Assembly: GCA_037043015.1 (NCBI GenBank)
Contig: CM073326.1
Coordinates: 8,068,345-8,132,344 of the forward strand
DNA length: 64,000 bases
DNA from: Bryum argenteum
Taxonomy: Eukaryota; Streptophyta; Bryopsida; Bryales; Bryaceae
Reading direction: 5' to 3'
Part shown: one piece after another, positions 38,768 through 49,777 of the stretch
Layout: every line of letters starts with the position of its first letter
Position numbering within the stretch: position 1 is the stretch's first letter
Made by a program: the position numbers and the translations under genes
Notes under the pieces: model-generated
Seen by the model: the letters and a program-made list of their open reading frames with translations, nothing else
Databases searched by the model: none
Told to the model about the DNA's origin: nothing

Positions 38768-41178
38768 GCCGACCACCAGAATTGTATGCTCCTCTAGGAG
38801 TGAGGACCTGTAAGACCTTCAGAGCAAGTTCCAAGACAGAATCTTTGCAAATCAACGTCCATCTCCGCTTCATACCACCAAGGTCCCTACATACTTGCGA
38901 TGCCAAATCTGCCCCCTTCAGCAAGATTCCTATCAGCGCGAAGGTTATGATGTCACATCAACACAAGGAAGTGGATACGTTGCCCCGAGGCATACGAGAG
39001 GATAAGAGCGTCCAGAGCGATGCAGCTAACTGCCTCACGATCACCATCTAGGTCAATCAGCATGAGATAAATACACAAAACTTCTGCAACTAGAACTAAG
39101 ACATGATTATCAGCCTCGCTGCAAAGCAAAACACTTGACAAAACTCGAGAAGATTACAGTCTCTCCTCAAGGTAAGAAAGGCTTCAAATCGGCATGGAAC
39201 TATTACTCTACATGTTTATACGAAAACTAAACCAACGATTAGGGAGATTCAAAAGTGTACAAAACCTAGTTGCTCAAAGTTGGAATAAACCTAGTCGCTT
39301 GAAATTGTAGGATATACCTGAATTGGCGTAAGACCGTGGTGCACTGACGAGCAGAAGATGATGTGATTCAGGCTTGACTACGACCCATATTCACCTGAGA
39401 ATTGAAGGAACAGGCCACCGCAATTGCAGTCAATAGCAATGCTTCGTCCTCGGAAACACACTTCATCCACAAGAACTGAACTCCAGATGCGCTTACCGAC
39501 AACAAGGGCAGGAGGTCAAGCTGTGAGAACTGCCAGACGAAAATTGCCTTCGAGTATACCGAGTACCCGACAGAGTGGTCCAAGCTTCGGCACTTGCGGC
39601 CTGCCCGAGAAGCCTGCGGTGCGTGCGGTCAACGGCACCAATGACGGGTATCTCGGTGCAGGTGGTAATGAGCGGGAAAGGACTTTTTTGTTTCACTGAA
39701 GTTTAAAACTGCCGCAAACCTGCTTTGCACAAGATTGCGGGAAAGGGTCGGATCGCTGGGTGACCTGGCACACCTTCCGGCTGTCATTTGACTGCCCACC
39801 AAAGCCTTGTTCAGGGGTAACACTTCTTGCCAGCTACGAAGAGGATGAGTCTTGTGAATCTATGGATGGATGATCATTCCCAAACCTAGATCGCTCCCAT
39901 TTCCCCCATCGCGCAGAAGCAGCCATGCCTGTAATCTACATGGTGAGAATAAACAGCTAGAATGAACGCATCACTCCAACTCTCGCCTCTGGATTCTCGC
40001 CTCAGAATTGCAGAGCGATGAAAACCTACCCAATACTAGACAGGCCGTTACTACTACAACATTGTGTTCAGCATTCAGCTCATTGCACGTCAATTCTCAT
40101 TGCTAAGACTTCGTTAGCATTGCATAAATGCTTACAGGAACCGACCTGCAATTATGCAGCCATATTTCAACAAGTTATGCTATGCCAGTCGTATGTACAC
40201 TTAATTCGTGAAAGTCACTCCATTGCAAATGAAAGTGTGCGAAGCGAGTAACTGCTTCACTTGTTGGTAGACACTCAGTGGGTTCTTGGAGTATGCAAAA
40301 ACAAGGATGATAGAATTCGGTAGCATGACCAAGATTGACTGAAAATGCTGGAATTGAGAGAGCCACATTTCCGTTGTGTAGAACGACCTAAAGTCATGTT
40401 TCGACCTGCTCTTGTCTGCCTGAATACTTATCAATAAATCTCGGTACATGCTTCAAGGATTCGTACTCACTCGAGCAACTCAGAATATATTGATTTTCAA
40501 TTGTTGGTGATACCAGGTCACAGGTTTAAATTGTGGGCAGCATTGAACCGCCCGGATAGGGTACTGACGACTGGCGAAGACATCAAAAACTGCCACGAAC
40601 CGAACCTATCTTTAAACCGGCCTTGGTGAAGAAGTCCGCTCACGGATGAGAAACAGAACGCTTCCATCCCCTTCGTAGCTGCTAGGAACCCTTACCCTTG
40701 TCCTAGCTTGCCCGTCTAGTCAAGCGAGGGTGTTGCGGTAGTCAATACTGTAGAGCTAGAACTCTCCGGCCTGAAGGGCGGAGTGGAGATGCATTCTCTG
40801 TAGACTCACATGTCCCCGGTGGAAATCGAGATCCGAGCAGAAAAGATTAGAGCATGCGTAAGCGAGGTGTCAGTTCCCTTGAGACCTAGGGTTTCGCAGT
40901 TGTGTCAATGTGATCCCCTGTCGGTAGAGGTCGCTATTGCTGGTCACTTCTGAGACAAGTTTCGGACGGCGGACGGACAGCTAGTCCATGGCTGAAATCG
41001 ATAATCACACGCGTGTTGCACAATAAATCAACAGTAGATCGGTTTTTGTTGTTCCTTCAATTTAAATTTCTGTTCTCAGTCACAGAATAGGGCGCAACTC
41101 ACAGCCGGCTCAGTAAGACAGATCGTCCTTCTTAGAGCTTTCTAAACGACCTCATTCTCGTTATAGGTTTGTAGAAAC
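38768..41178. other. Intergenic between divergent kinase genes
   Basis: The minus-strand kinase-ARM gene and the plus-strand kinase at 41179 diverge from this 2.4-kb stretch, so both promoters are probably here. The last ~100 bases before 41179 (around CAGATCGTCCTTCTTAGAG) resemble the sequence upstream of 57140, so the 5' flank was duplicated together with the gene. No gene seen. Confidence 0.5.
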
Positions 41179-42501
41179 ATGGAGCTGGTGCTTGAGCTTG
41201 GGCGGCTAGATCCAGCTACGGATGCCGTGCAATACTGTAGACTGGCTGTAGAGAACACCGACGACTTGCTGTTGAACCTAGAGTTGGCCAGAAGTTCGCA
41301 GAGCTTTTACAGAAGCGTTTCGTCAGAGCAGTGGGTTCGAACAGCCATTTTACACGAAAGGAATGGTGAGGTTATCGTTCACAGCAATGTTGTCCCTCGA
41401 CAAGCGTACTTGGCTGCCTTCTGCCATGCTGCCCGTAGCTGTAGAGGATTCTCTCATGTTAGCAGTATGATAGATAGATCGAGCGTCTCCTGTTCCCGCA
41501 GTTGTGAGAATTGTGCTCTTGCTGAGCACATGAAGAGTGATCGTGCTAAGATGTCAGACACGGAGGTTGATCGTTCAAATGATTTGGTAGAGATCAAAAT
41601 AGCAGCGGTAGACAGGCCGCAGTTTCTGGCCCCGGGAGTGTACAAGGTCTTGTGGAACTGTGGCACTTTTGTTCGAAAAACATTAAGTAAAGGCTTCTTG
41701 GAAAGAGAACGTCTGGTTGCTGAGAATGTTTTGCATCCGAACATCGTGCATTGCTTCGGATTTTCATCGCCGGTTGAATTTTATGATTGCCAGAATGATT
41801 TTGACGATGACTTCGAAGACGACTGTGACGACGACTCTGACGATGACTCTGACGATGACTCTGACGACGACTATTACATGTATATGGAATGGCTAGACCG
41901 AGACCTTCAAAAGTTCCTTACCTTGAAAGGCAACGACACTGAACCACCGTTTTCATTTCGTGAAGTGCTTGATGTTTTGCTTCAAATTGCAGAGGGAATG
42001 AAACATCTTCATGAGAAAGATTTCGTGCACATGGATCTGAAACCCGCAAATGTATTTATGAGTTGCTTCGAGTTGGCTCACTCTGGCGTCATGAAGTACC
42101 TGGTAAAAGTTGGCGATTTTGGTTGTGCTCAACGTGTGAATGCTCTTGGGGAACCCTTCCAGGCTTACATTGGCACTACGAAGTACACAGCACCTGAAGT
42201 GTTCAGGTGCCCCAGAGGCGCACCACTGCTCACAGATCCTAAGAAGATTGACGTGTACAGCTTTGGAGTTGTAGCTTTCCAGGTACTTACTGGAGTTGCA
42301 AATCTTTATGTGAATTGTTTCAAAATCCAGGAAGCAGTCCTAGGTGGCCGAAGACCAAACGCTGATTTTGAAGGAACTTTAGATGACGACCGCGCAGATC
42401 TGCTTCCCTTCATAGAGAGGTGTTGGGCTGGGGATCCTACACAGCGACCCTACTTCCCAGAAATATGCGTGGAATTAAGAAGGCGTTTACATAAGCTTTG
42501 A
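41179..42501 (+). CDS. Non-RD protein kinase with novel N-terminal domain, copy 1
   Basis: Intron-free ORF of 440 aa. Residues 1-115 form a helical N-terminal region (ELGRL, YCRLAVEN, SQSFYRS, EVIVHSNVVPR) ending in a Cys pair cluster (CSRSCENC). The kinase domain starts near 150. There is no glycine-rich loop; 'VYKVLWNCGTFVRK' stands in its place, with K167 as candidate ATP lysine. HPNIVHCFG, HMDLKPAN (catalytic D286), VGDFG (311-315), TAPEVF and DVYSFG are present. HMD instead of HRD makes it non-RD. An Asp-rich insert (about 207-231, DDDSDDD repeats) lies before the hinge, which reads 'YMYMEWLD'. It has no signal peptide or membrane span. A GTACGT...TTGCAG intron probably lies in the 3' UTR at about 42518-42582. 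The function is unknown; the non-RD type and clustering suggest defence signalling. Confidence 0.85.
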   Translation: MELVLELGRLDPATDAVQYCRLAVENTDDLLLNLELARSSQSFYRSVSSEQWVRTAILHERNGEVIVHSNVVPRQAYLAAFCHAARSCRGFSHVSSMIDRSSVSCSRSCENCALAEHMKSDRAKMSDTEVDRSNDLVEIKIAAVDRPQFLAPGVYKVLWNCGTFVRKTLSKGFLERERLVAENVLHPNIVHCFGFSSPVEFYDCQNDFDDDFEDDCDDDSDDDSDDDSDDDYYMYMEWLDRDLQKFLTLKGNDTEPPFSFREVLDVLLQIAEGMKHLHEKDFVHMDLKPANVFMSCFELAHSGVMKYLVKVGDFGCAQRVNALGEPFQAYIGTTKYTAPEVFRCPRGAPLLTDPKKIDVYSFGVVAFQVLTGVANLYVNCFKIQEAVLGGRRPNADFEGTLDDDRADLLPFIERCWAGDPTQRPYFPEICVELRRRLHKL

Positions 42502-43099
42502 TCTCTGGTAGAAGTACGGTACGTCCACAAATCCATAGCCTCCTTGTTGTGGCCATCACTCCATGCCATGTTATTGTTGCAGAGAGATTGAGGTGAATGA
42601 GACTGAAAGCAGTGGTCACGGCATGGATAGCACAACATCAAAAACTGGTCTTCGTTCAACACTATGTTGCAGAGCTGTCTTTGTGGCAATGCAAGGTTTT
42701 GTGGAATATCGCTTTTTGTGATAGAATGGTGTACGATTGCAATGTGCAGATGAGCTCAAGCGTCATTATCTTGCCAGTGATGATCCAGCATTTGTGAGGC
42801 TAAACAAAACAGCTCGAATGGCCAGGCTCGTGCTCACATGAACGAGTTTTATGTGACCAGAATGGCACCGCAGCTGCAGCATCTTCAGGATCGTTCATAG
42901 GATTTCCTCTGTATAGCATAAGGTTAGAAGGTGCAGTGGATAGTAGCGAGTGTAACAGCATCGTGGGCTCATTGTCATCGGTGAGGTTGTATGAGCTCAA
43001 ATTTCTTTGTGTGGTGTGGTGTGTCGTAAGTGTGGTGTGTCGTATCGGTGTGGAGGCATGGTGCATCATCTCATGGGCCAGTGCCGAGGAAGTAGTAGG

Positions 43100-43668
43100 T
43101 AATATCACACAACATAATTATTGTATACACCATCTACCATTGTGTACTCCCAGTACAATATTCATTTTTGCTTTCGAATTTGAAATGAGCTTCCAGAGAA
43201 GAACTTTGGATACTTGACCGCATACTTCTTGAATGATCGAAAGATTTTTTCTATTACTAGTCCTTTGGTGTGGAGTAATTTCTTGATGCGTTTGTGATCA
43301 GCACTCGATGTAAGATTGAATCTTCATTTAAATTTGGCACGATCACTAGAAAAAATTTGAGTTTGTCAACAAGTATCACCCTACTTGCCTCAAACCATCC
43401 TTTAAGTGCTCGTGGTCCAAAGGGCTTACATGGGTTTTGAGAGAAATATATTGGTTATCAGGACCTATTAAGAAATCTTCTGAAGCCAATTCACAAATAA
43501 GAAATTGATCGTGACTCAACAAGTATGAACACAAGTGTCTCAAGAACAACTTCTGGAAACTCATTTCAAACTTGCGAATAAATATGATTATGTAATTCGA
43601 GCAAAATGTGAGAGTACACAATGGTAAGTGGTGAATACAATAATTATAACCTATTGTGTAATAATACA
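43100..43668. mobile_element. Inverted-repeat (MITE-like) element, family F, copy 1
   Basis: The arms at about 43100-43240 and 43510-43668 are inverted copies: ACCATTGTGTACTC against GAGTACACAATGGT, and TTTGAAATGAG with TTCCAGA against TCTGGAA with CTCATTTCAAA. The interior shares CAAACCATCCTTTAAGT with the 55.4-kb element in reverse orientation (ACTTAAAGGATGGTTTG). No transposase ORF is present. Confidence 0.7.
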
Positions 43669-45304
43669 AAGAATAAGTTACTTTTTATTTACCATACTAT
43701 TGTAGTGCACTCTGATGTAAATCCGACGCACTTTACAATTTTCAAATCACATCATTTCTGAGTTCACAAGAAATTTTCAAAGTTTTCACCAAAAAAACTG
43801 CCTTCGAAGAAAAGCAAACATGACATTTGAAATTGCATCAGATACTGCTGATCCATGGCTGCCATGGCCTTAAGAGGTCGGCTTTGCCTGTGGAATTCAC
43901 TTCGCACCAGCCTGTTACTCATTTGATTCTTCTTGCTCCTTTTTCTGTGAGGATAACATATTCACTGCGGAGTTGGAAAAGCATTCAAGCCTCAGGCAGG
44001 TCCTCCTCAAATTGTGCAACTGTTCTGTGTAAACCATGGCACTGAGATTCTATTACACCACAGTCCAGCTTGTATGAAGCTTAAGGCGGTTGAAGCTTCA
44101 ATTGTAAGCGGAGAAGGTGCGAGGAGGTGGAGGGAGGTCGGAGACGTGAGCGTGCGAGCTGCGAAGCACGAGGCGATGAGGCGGGAGCGAGACACGGAGT
44201 CGCTGAGGCGGGAAACCTAGACAGGAGCGGGCTGTGGGCTCGCCTGCTGGGCGGGCAGGAATTGCTTTCACGGGCTACGGGCGGGCACGGGCTGAAGTCT
44301 CGATCCCCCTTCGTTACAGTACCCCCATTTAGAGAGCTCCGGGCAGGGCCTGAGTGCCGAAGGTTCGACCATTGTGTCGGGAACTCGAGATGTTGTACTC
44401 CACGACCTACTTCAAGCGTGCGTGGCTTTCGTCTCTCACTTCCTCCTGCCTGACCTCCTATCCCTCGATGAAGATACGTGGTTTGGCGAATTCTTCTCGG
44501 AACAAGTGCGCTTCAATGGGTGCTACTGCAGTGCCGTTTTTACCATTTTGAATAAGCTGGGGCGCGTTATTTCTTCAAGCCTTCTGATTTTCTTGAGTAG
44601 CAAGATGAATATTAGTTGCCTGAGTTTACAGACTAGGACTATGACGACGTGGGTTCAGTCCTGCGCAGAGTATCATCTGCTGAATGCGTGCCCTGAGATG
44701 CAGTGGATGGGGTTAACCTGTTCGTGAAGTATAACTGATCGTCGAAAATAAGCAGGCAATTCGACAAAGATGGCGACCACTTCAGAGTAAGGCTGCTGTG
44801 TTACTTTCACTGAGACGAAAGTTGTCGGTGAGCGCGTCTGGAGTGAAGTTCTGGTTTTGTGTGTGTAGCAAGTTAGGGTCGTGGAGTGAGTGCTCTTTCG
44901 ATGACGATAGTGGCCTCGCCGTGGCCTTCTCAGGTAAAGCAATGTCCTAGTCAATGTTAAGTAGTGTCCTAAGTAGTTCTGTGTCTTCATTTCTTGATAA
45001 TAAACCTAGTAATTATGGTCGACGAGGAAGTTCACTGTATCGCGCTGGACGCACTAATCCTGCCTGCGTGCCTCGGGAACTGAAGCAACGTGTTGTCTTC
45101 AACTATCCACTTCATCGCGTCGATATGACATTGTAACCTTCACTCTTGCAGGAATCTGGCAGAAGAGGGCAAATTTGGCATTGCACATTCGTTTACACCT
45201 CGGTGGTGTGAGGCGGAGATGTAGGGTGACTTGCATGATTCTGTATTAGAAACCTGGCTTTCTGATCCTCATTCTCATGCCCGCAAACAAGTTTGGGAGC
45301 CGAC
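43669..45304. other. Intergenic, partly GC-richer, no assigned gene
   Basis: An open frame at 44374-44727 (117 codons, MSGTRDVVLHDLLQACV) and an overlapping Arg/Gly-rich frame at 44127-44453 lie here, but neither shows a recognisable domain or splice partners. The segment just before 45305 is the 5' flank of the kinase and was copied to 48081-48110. Confidence 0.4.
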
Positions 45305-48080
45305 ATGGCGTCCGGTCCTTGCGGGAGAAGGTTAGTGTCGAAGGATCTGCCCACCTTGCGGCGTTTAGGACAAGGTCACTCTGGGTACTTGTACGAGACA
45401 GAATGGGATGGCAAAAGACACGCCAGAAAGGATTTTCCACTCGGATCAGTTGAGCTCAACAGGATATATGAAACTGCAGTACAACCCTTGTTCGATCTCG
45501 ATCACCCGAATCTCGTGAACTGCGTTGGATACACCCTCGGGAAGAGTAGTTGTTCACTCGTACAGGAATATGTAGAGGAGAATCTTCAAAACACCATACA
45601 AAGGAGGATGGAGGAACGGAGAAAGACGAGTTCAAGGAGCACTTCGACTGGCACCAGAGTCTTGGATGTCGATGAGATCAGAAACTTGGTGTCAAGTAGG
45701 GGCAAGAAGAAGGAAATCGCCGCGACTGATAAAGGCAGCTTAAGATGTCCGAGGCCTACACCATTTGAGTGGCCTGAGGCGATAGCCATTATATCACAGA
45801 TTGCGACAGGAATGAAATACTTGCACGACAATCAAGTCGTGCATGGAGATTTGAAACCGAGGAACGTGTTGGTGTACTCGGAATCAGGTGAGAGGAGAGT
45901 AAAGCTGGCTGATTTTGGTCTCTGTGAAATCAAGGAGAGCATCACGTTGGTTTCAGAGCGCTCAAGACGTGTTGAGACACTAACTTGGAAAGCACCAGAA
46001 TGTTGGGAAGAAGAAGAAGTATTGGGCCCTTTGATTGCAGACTCGGGTGAAGGGATATACACATCCGAACTCGATTCGGCTGTACACAACAAACTTAAGG
46101 CATTCGCAGTTGAAGAAGTCGAAAGAATCAGGACTGCCTATCATTTCTTGAGCAGCAAATTGGCAATGGCCGATGTGTATAGCTTCGGTGCGACATGTAT
46201 TTATATTTTAGGTGGGAAGCTGTCCTATCCAGATGTGAGCTTGACCGAGTTACGACAGCGAGGGATGCAAGGTCCCAGATCAAAATTCCCTCCTGAATGT
46301 CCTAGGCATCTGAAACTGATGATAGATTTATGCCTAAAGTTGAAACCCTCGAGCAGACCAGCCTTCACCGTTATCTGCGCAGCTCTCCAGCAGTACTTGA
46401 CTTTACAGATCAAAACCACAGCAGGTGCATCCTGTGAACTTCTTTCTTTCAGTTTTTTGGATTTAACATACTACTGTTTTGAACTGATGGCAAGTTGGGG
46501 CACCATCACTGATTATCACACACTCCACCTATACTTCTCTTATGCTTTTGTAGATTTAGACCCCTTTTCCTGTACACAAGCAAGTCATGTTTCTAATATG
46601 TTTGCCGTCACCTCTGGTCTACAATTTACGAAGTGGAAAGCACCAACTAGTGGTTTGTTGTCAAGTAGTTGGTTATGCAGCACTTGAAATAGTTCACATG
46701 ATACTTTTTGAGATATGAACAATATTTTCAAGCTTTAGATTCAGTAGGTCAGTTATTCATTACGAACTAATTGTAGTCAAAGTCTTTAACCTTTACTGAT
46801 TAGCTTTTCAATGTAACTCAAAATACTCTTGATGAATTATGTTGATTTGTATTTACTTCTTTAGTGACCTTAGTACATTCGATGGTATTGCTTCACGTGT
46901 ACACAACCTTCTTTATCTAATCGAGCATATTGTAATACCATGTTCTAACCAAGCCCCTGGGTTCTAGGGGCGGGCCTACAAAGTGCAATTACAGAGGAAA
47001 GCTTACGAGATGAAGTTACAGAGGCGAGCTTGCGAGATGAAGTTACAGAGGCGAGCTTGCGAGATGAAGTTACAGAGGCGAGCTTACGAGATGAAGGTAC
47101 AGAGGCGAGCTTACGAAGTATCTCTAAAAAACTAGCCAAAAGGTTCAAGCAGTCTCTCAATGATGGTGATAGAGGTAGTGTTCACGTAACTCCAATTTTT
47201 TTGGTGTCAGATGTACTCAACGTGAGGAACGGCCATGGAGTGCGGAAGTGAGAGTAGGTGTAGAGAGCAAGATCGGGTTGGGTGGTCATCATATATTGAA
47301 GAGTTTTGTGTACGGTAGGCTCTATGATTGTTACCGTAAGATTTCAGATAATGAGGAGCAATTAGTGATTAATCAATATCCTAATAATTTGTTGGTGTGC
47401 AGATAATGATGTTTTCATTAGCCATAGAGGTCCTGATACAAAGAAAGGCTTTGTAAGCTATCTTTATACAGCTCTGAAGGCAGAGGGACTTCAAACGTTC
47501 CTAGATTACAAATCCATAGACACGGGTGAAGATGCATGGGGAAGTATTGAGAATGCCATCAAGAATAGTCGAATTGCCGTGGTTGTATTTTCGGAGAGAT
47601 ACATCCAATCACCATGGTGCTTGAAAGAATTGGAGGTAATATTTGACACTCCTAACATCAAGGTGCTCCCTATCTTCTACAAATTGCGACCAAGTGAAGT
47701 AAGGTATCCAGAAACTGGTGCATTGAGAGATGGATTTGAAAAGTTGAGAAGACGGCATGATGGTGCAATTATCGACCGATGGAAGAAAATTCTGCAAGAA
47801 GCATCAAGCATTTCGGGTTTTGAACATCCATGTGATTCACCAAGGCAAGAATATTTGAGAACTTTATATATAGTTGTAAGTTTTTGACAATTAGATTTGT
47901 TACAGGGGATTTTTAACTAAGTTTTTTTTTTTTGTTTCCAGGTTGGAGGCGGAGTTTTTATCAGATGTTGTTGCAGAGATACTTGCATTGGCAAACAAGC
48001 TGCTTCCACTACATGTAGATGACTGTGTTGTAGGTGTGAAGGAAGTTGCTGAGAACATCATCAATCAATCATCATCATTC
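45305..48080 (+). CDS. Kinase - acidic repeat - TIR protein, copy 1 of tandem array
   Basis: Exon 1 (45305-46424) is a non-RD kinase closely related to the 38-kb gene: GQGHSG, ARKDF, HGDLKPRN, ADFGL, WKAPE and DVYSFG. It ends with the same donor context, GCAG|GTGCATCC. Exon 2 (46968-47174) follows TTCTAG and encodes several copies of RDEVTEASL plus 'SISKKLAKRFKQSL'. Exon 3 (47403-47875) follows GTGTGCAG in matching phase (1+2) and encodes a TIR domain: DNDVFISHRGPD, FLDYKSI, AVVVFSERY and SPWCLKELE, the last holding the Glu that acts in TIR NAD hydrolases. These three exons give 600 aa in frame. Exon 4 (from 47942) encodes the linker that in TIR-NLRs precedes NB-ARC (EAEFLSDVVAEIL, DDCVVGVKEVAE), but joins exon 3 out of phase by one base with the donor I see. 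No NB-ARC follows; the duplicated kinase begins instead. Separate kinase and TIR genes are possible. Confidence 0.6.
46988..47118. repeat. 27-bp coding minisatellite (RDEVTEASL)n
   Basis: Tandem units of GAGATGAAGTTACAGAGGCG + AGCTTGC repeat about four and a half times in copy 1. Each unit is 27 bp and adds nine residues, so changes in number preserve the frame. The copy-2 array (about 49798-49860) has about two units, so the number varies between paralogues. Confidence 0.9.
47190..47300 (+). pseudogene. AP2/ERF domain remnant inside the kinase-TIR intron
   Basis: Read in the right frame this gives 'FFGVRCTQREERPWSAEV' then 'RVGVESKIGLGG', a decayed start of an AP2/ERF DNA-binding domain (GVR...W.AEVR......WLG). 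DNA alignment with the complete AP2 exon at 50.6 kb is direct: AAGTGAGAGTAG..GGTGTA.AGAG occurs in both. In copy 1 it lies between the acidic repeat exon and the TIR exon, so the ancestral unit had AP2 downstream of the repeats. Confidence 0.6.
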
Positions 48081-49234
48081 CCATGCCCGCAAACAAGTTT
48101 GGGAGCCGACATGGCGTCCGGTCCTTGGGGGAGAAGGTTAGTGTCGAAGGATCTGCCCACCTTGCGGCGTTTAGGACAAGGTCACTCTGGGTACTTGTAC
48201 GAGACAGAATGGGATGGCAAAAGACACGCCAGAAAGGATTTTCCACTCGGATCAGTTGAGCTCAACAGGATATATGAAACTGCAGTACAACCCTTGTTCG
48301 ATCTCGATCACCCGAATCTCGTGAACTGCGTTGGATACACCCTCGGGAAGAGTAGTTGTTCACTCGCACACGGGAATATGTAGAGGAGAATCTTCAAAAC
48401 ACCATACAAAGGAGGATGGAGGAACAGAGGAAGACGAGTTCAAGTAGCACTTGATCGGCACTATAGTCTTGGATGTAGATGAGATCGAAACTTGGTGTCA
48501 AGTAGGGGCAAGAAGAAGGAAATCGCCGCGATCGATAAAGGCAGCTCAAGATGTCCGAGGCCTACACCATTTGAGTGGCACGAGGCGATAGCCATTATAT
48601 CACAGTTGCGGCGAGGGAATGAAATACTTGCACGACAATCAAGTCGTGCATGGAGATTTGAAACCGAGGAACGTGTTGGTGTACTCGGAATCGGTGAGAG
48701 GAGAGTAAAGTCTGGCTGATTTTGGTCTCTGTGAAATCAAGGAGAGCATCACGTTGGTTTTGAGCGCTCAAGACGTGTTGAGACACTAACTTGGAAAGCA
48801 CGAGAATGTTGGGAAGAAGAAGAAGTATTGGGCCCTTTGATTGTAGACTTGGGTGAAGGGATATACACATCCGAACTCGATTGGTGTACACAACAAACTT
48901 AAGGCATTCGCAGATTGAAGAAGTCGAAAGAATCGGGATCGCCTATCATTTCTTGAGCGACAAATTGGCAATGGCCGATGTGTATAGCTTCGGTGCGACA
49001 TGTATTTATATTTTAGGTGGGAAGTTTGTCCTATCCGGATGTGAGCTTGACCGAGATTACGACGCCGAGGGATGCAAGGTCCCAGATCAAAATTCCCTCC
49101 CGAATGTCCTAGGCATCCAAAGCGATGATAGATTTATGCCTAAAGTTGAAACCCTCGAGCAGACCAACCTTCACCGTTATCTGCGCGGCTCTCCAAAGAA
49201 GATTTTGACTTTACAGATCAAAACCACAAAGCAG
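48081..49234 (+). pseudogene. Kinase copy 2, frame-disrupted (or mis-sequenced)
   Basis: A tandem copy of the 45305 kinase exon and its short 5' flank, joined to the TIR linker exon at about 48080. The first ~250 bp after the ATG at 48111 are almost identical to copy 1, and the frame is even continuous with the linker exon upstream (…INQSSSFPCPQTS). From about 48366 on, many small indels and substitutions break the frame while long intervening stretches stay identical. Most of the changes fall on CAG or CTG triplets. The intron after 49234 is again nearly identical to copy 1. Either a recent pseudogene with odd lesions or an intact gene hidden by consensus errors. Confidence 0.75.
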
Positions 49235-49777
49235 GTGCATCCTGTGAACTTCTTTCTTTCAGTTTTTTGGATTTAACATACTACTGTTTTGAACTGATGG
49301 CAAGTTGGGGCACCATCACTGATTATCACACACTCCACCTATACTTCTCTTATGCTTTTGTAGGTTCAGACCCCTTTTCCCGTACACAAGCGAGTCATGT
49401 TTCTAACATTTTTGCTGTCACCTCTGGTCTAAATACTACGAAGTGGAAAGCACCAACTAGTGGTTTGTTGTCAAGTAGTTGGTTACGCAGCACTTGAAAT
49501 AGTTCACATGATACTTTTTGAGATATGAACAATATTCTCAAGCTTTAGATTCAGTAGGTCAGTTATTCATTACGAACTAATTGTAGTCAAAGTCTTTAAC
49601 CTTTACTGATTAGCTTTTCAATGTAACTCAAAATACTCCTGATGAATTACGTTGATTTGTATTTACTTCTTCAGTGACCTTAGTACAATCGATGGTATTG
49701 CTTCACGTGTACATAACCTTCTTTATCTAATCGAGCATATTGTAATACCATGTTCTAACCAAGCCCCTGAGTTCCAG

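Noticed and set aside
44127..44453. Arg/Gly-rich ORF of 108 codons
   Set aside because: Its composition follows from a local GC-rich purine tract; no motif and no conservation visible within the window.
46426..46687. C-terminal extension of the 45-kb kinase ORF (to 464 codons)
   Set aside because: The extension begins exactly at the conserved donor GCAG|GTGCATCC shared with the 38-kb gene, and the alternative exon at 46968 fits in phase, so it is intronic.
46863..46960. Frame reading DLSTFDGIASRVHNLLYLIEH as an exon
   Set aside because: It is conserved in both tandem copies, but in copy 1 the frame stops at the TTCTAG acceptor and it does not match the phase of the kinase donor; treated as intron.
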